A stretch of DNA of 64,000 nt from Acidobacteriota bacterium (GTDB lineage: Bacteria > Acidobacteriota > Thermoanaerobaculia > Multivoradales > J023): the NCBI GenBank assembly GCA_029263315.1, contig JAJCXR010000004.1:1-64000 (forward strand), in the 5' to 3' direction. This document shows, piece after piece, positions 63,093-64,000 of the stretch (the first letter of the stretch is position 1; each line of letters begins with the position of its first letter). The notes beneath the pieces are model-generated. The model ran no database searches. It was given only the letters and a program-made list of their open reading frames with translations, and was not told the origin of the DNA. Both the position numbers and the translations under genes were made by a program.

Positions 63093-63782
63093 TTAGCCCA
63101 TCAAATTGGGGTCGAAGGTTTCCGCTCGCATGGCAATGCGTACCAGCTGAGCGAGGGACGAGGCTTGCATCTTGTCCATGACGTTGGCTCGGTGCAGCTC
63201 GACGGTGCGCTGGCTGAGGTCGAGCTTCGAGGCGATGACCTTGTTGGCCAGCCCTTCGACGACGAGATTCATGACTTGGCTTTCCCGGGGCGTCAGGGTG
63301 TCGAGCTTCTCTTGGATATGCTGCAAGGCGGCTAGTTCGTCATGGCGATCGGAATCCAGCTTGAGGGCGTGGTGGACGCGATCGAGGAGCTCTTGATCAT
63401 GGAAGGGTTTCATGAGGAAGTCGAAGGCGCCGCGTCGCATCGCCTTGACCGCCATTTGCACGTCCCCGTGACCGGTGATGAAGATGATCGGCAGGGAAGA
63501 GCCGCGATCCAAGAGCTCTTCTTGCAGATCCATACCGCTCATGCCTGGCATTCGAATATCGACCAAAAGACATCCGCGGAGGTCGGGGGTATACCGCACC
63601 AAGAAGTCGAGGGCGGAGGCGAAGGGTGCTGCTTCGAGCCCTACAGAACGGATCAGCATGCCCAGCGCATCGCGCACTGCTTCATCATCGTCGATCACGA
63701 AGATTGTCTGGCGAATTCCCACGGTGGTTTGGCGAATGGCGGGGACTCCGAGGGCGTCTCGGCAGATCATCCTCGGGTCCAT
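63093..63782 (-). CDS. FixJ/NarL-type two-component response regulator
   Basis: 229 aa. Receiver with IFVIDDDEAVRDAL, phospho-acceptor Asp75 (LLVDIRMPGMSG) and FITGHGDVQMAVKAMRRGAFDF, typical of FixJ. The C-terminal LuxR-type HTH has LTPRESQVMNLVVEGLANK and SQRTVELHRANVMDKM. The start is uncertain: the 20 residues before the receiver are not conserved-looking, and a GTG at 63722 is possible. Same strand as the NarK-like gene, so it may regulate nitrate uptake or respiration. Its cognate kinase is not seen. Confidence 0.88.
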   Translation of the reverse strand: MDPRMICRDALGVPAIRQTTVGIRQTIFVIDDDEAVRDALGMLIRSVGLEAAPFASALDFLVRYTPDLRGCLLVDIRMPGMSGMDLQEELLDRGSSLPIIFITGHGDVQMAVKAMRRGAFDFLMKPFHDQELLDRVHHALKLDSDRHDELAALQHIQEKLDTLTPRESQVMNLVVEGLANKVIASKLDLSQRTVELHRANVMDKMQASSLAQLVRIAMRAETFDPNLMG

Positions 63783-64000
63783 GACTGGAGAGGAGATCAG
63801 TCAAACGGTGAAGGTCGGCCGCTCACCCCGAAGCAGGCGGCTCTTCTGTGCCAAGATATGGCTGGACCAAGGTCTTCTACGAAAATACTGATGGATCTTA
63901 TCATGCCTAATGCCTGGTTAGGATCGCTGACCGGAGCGGAGAGAACGATCATTTGCGCATGATAGATGGCCGGACGAAAGGGAAGAAGATGGGCAGAGTC
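63783..64000. other. Right-edge region, no gene supported
   Basis: 218 bp upstream of the FixJ-type gene to the window end. No convincing frame, RNA gene or hairpin was seen. It should include that gene's promoter. Confidence 0.3.

Overview
This is a 64 kb window of GC-rich bacterial chromosome from a Gram-negative organism. It carries two RND efflux systems with outer-membrane factors, a phosphate porin, lipoproteins and an IPTL-CTERM surface protein. The lineage cannot be fixed from the sequence. The mix of IPTL-CTERM, a small RRM protein, a Ser/Thr kinase and roadblock proteins would fit an Acidobacteriota-like or deltaproteobacterial-type environmental bacterium (inference, low confidence). 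No tRNA, rRNA or CRISPR array was seen.

Layout. 1-645: start of a secreted Cys-rich protein running off the left edge. 1.0-5.2 kb: a KaiC-like tandem P-loop ATPase with an AAA+ ATPase. 5.6-13.6 kb: tetR / outer-membrane factor / membrane-fusion protein / RND pump / exported protein, translationally coupled, with a near-perfect palindromic operator upstream. 13.8-15.2 kb: RRM protein and a leaderless SDR. 15.2-30.1 kb: a phosphate block. On the minus strand are an OprP-like porin and phoB-phoR-topoisomerase III/RecQ fusion-SLOG-like membrane protein. On the plus strand, behind a Pho box, is pstS-phoU-pstC-pstA-pstB1-pstB2. PhoU carries a C-terminal LMW-phosphatase-like domain lacking its catalytic residues. 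The two PstB proteins have complementary degenerate motifs, which predicts an asymmetric heterodimer. 30.1-30.8 kb: a predicted selenoprotein (UPYC redoxin) with an in-frame TGA followed by a SECIS-like hairpin. 31-33.5 kb: PfpI, GNAT and a small exported protein, a MITE-like palindromic element and a broken DUF433 antitoxin gene. 33.6-36.7 kb: molybdenum-hydroxylase maturation genes (CoxE-like, XdhC, MocA-like). 36.9-48.1 kb: surface protein and exopolysaccharide genes (FkbM, Wzz/BY-kinase, ligase with TPRs, CpsB phosphatase, WecA-like transferase, sulfotransferase).

48.4-55.1 kb is the most unusual segment. A Mrr-like/Clp-N-like protein faces a four-part minus-strand protein (Ser/Thr kinase, 2Fe-2S ferredoxin, degenerate cyclase-homology domain, globin). 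Divergent from that protein is a ParA-like ATPase / roadblock / roadblock / H-NOX operon. Two heme sensors, an Fe-S domain, a kinase and a ParA-roadblock switch in one place suggest an undescribed gas/redox signalling module. Similar short repeats lie at the two convergent or downstream ends of this segment.

55.1-61.3 kb: a CzcCBA-type heavy-metal efflux operon behind a leaderless small His/Cys-rich protein. 61.5-63.8 kb: a NarK-family transporter and a FixJ-type response regulator. Two window-wide patterns stand out. Four genes have a -10-like hexamer exactly 6 nt before the start codon (predicted leaderless mRNAs). Short 12-18 bp tandem duplications, in frame where they lie in genes, occur mostly near gene ends.
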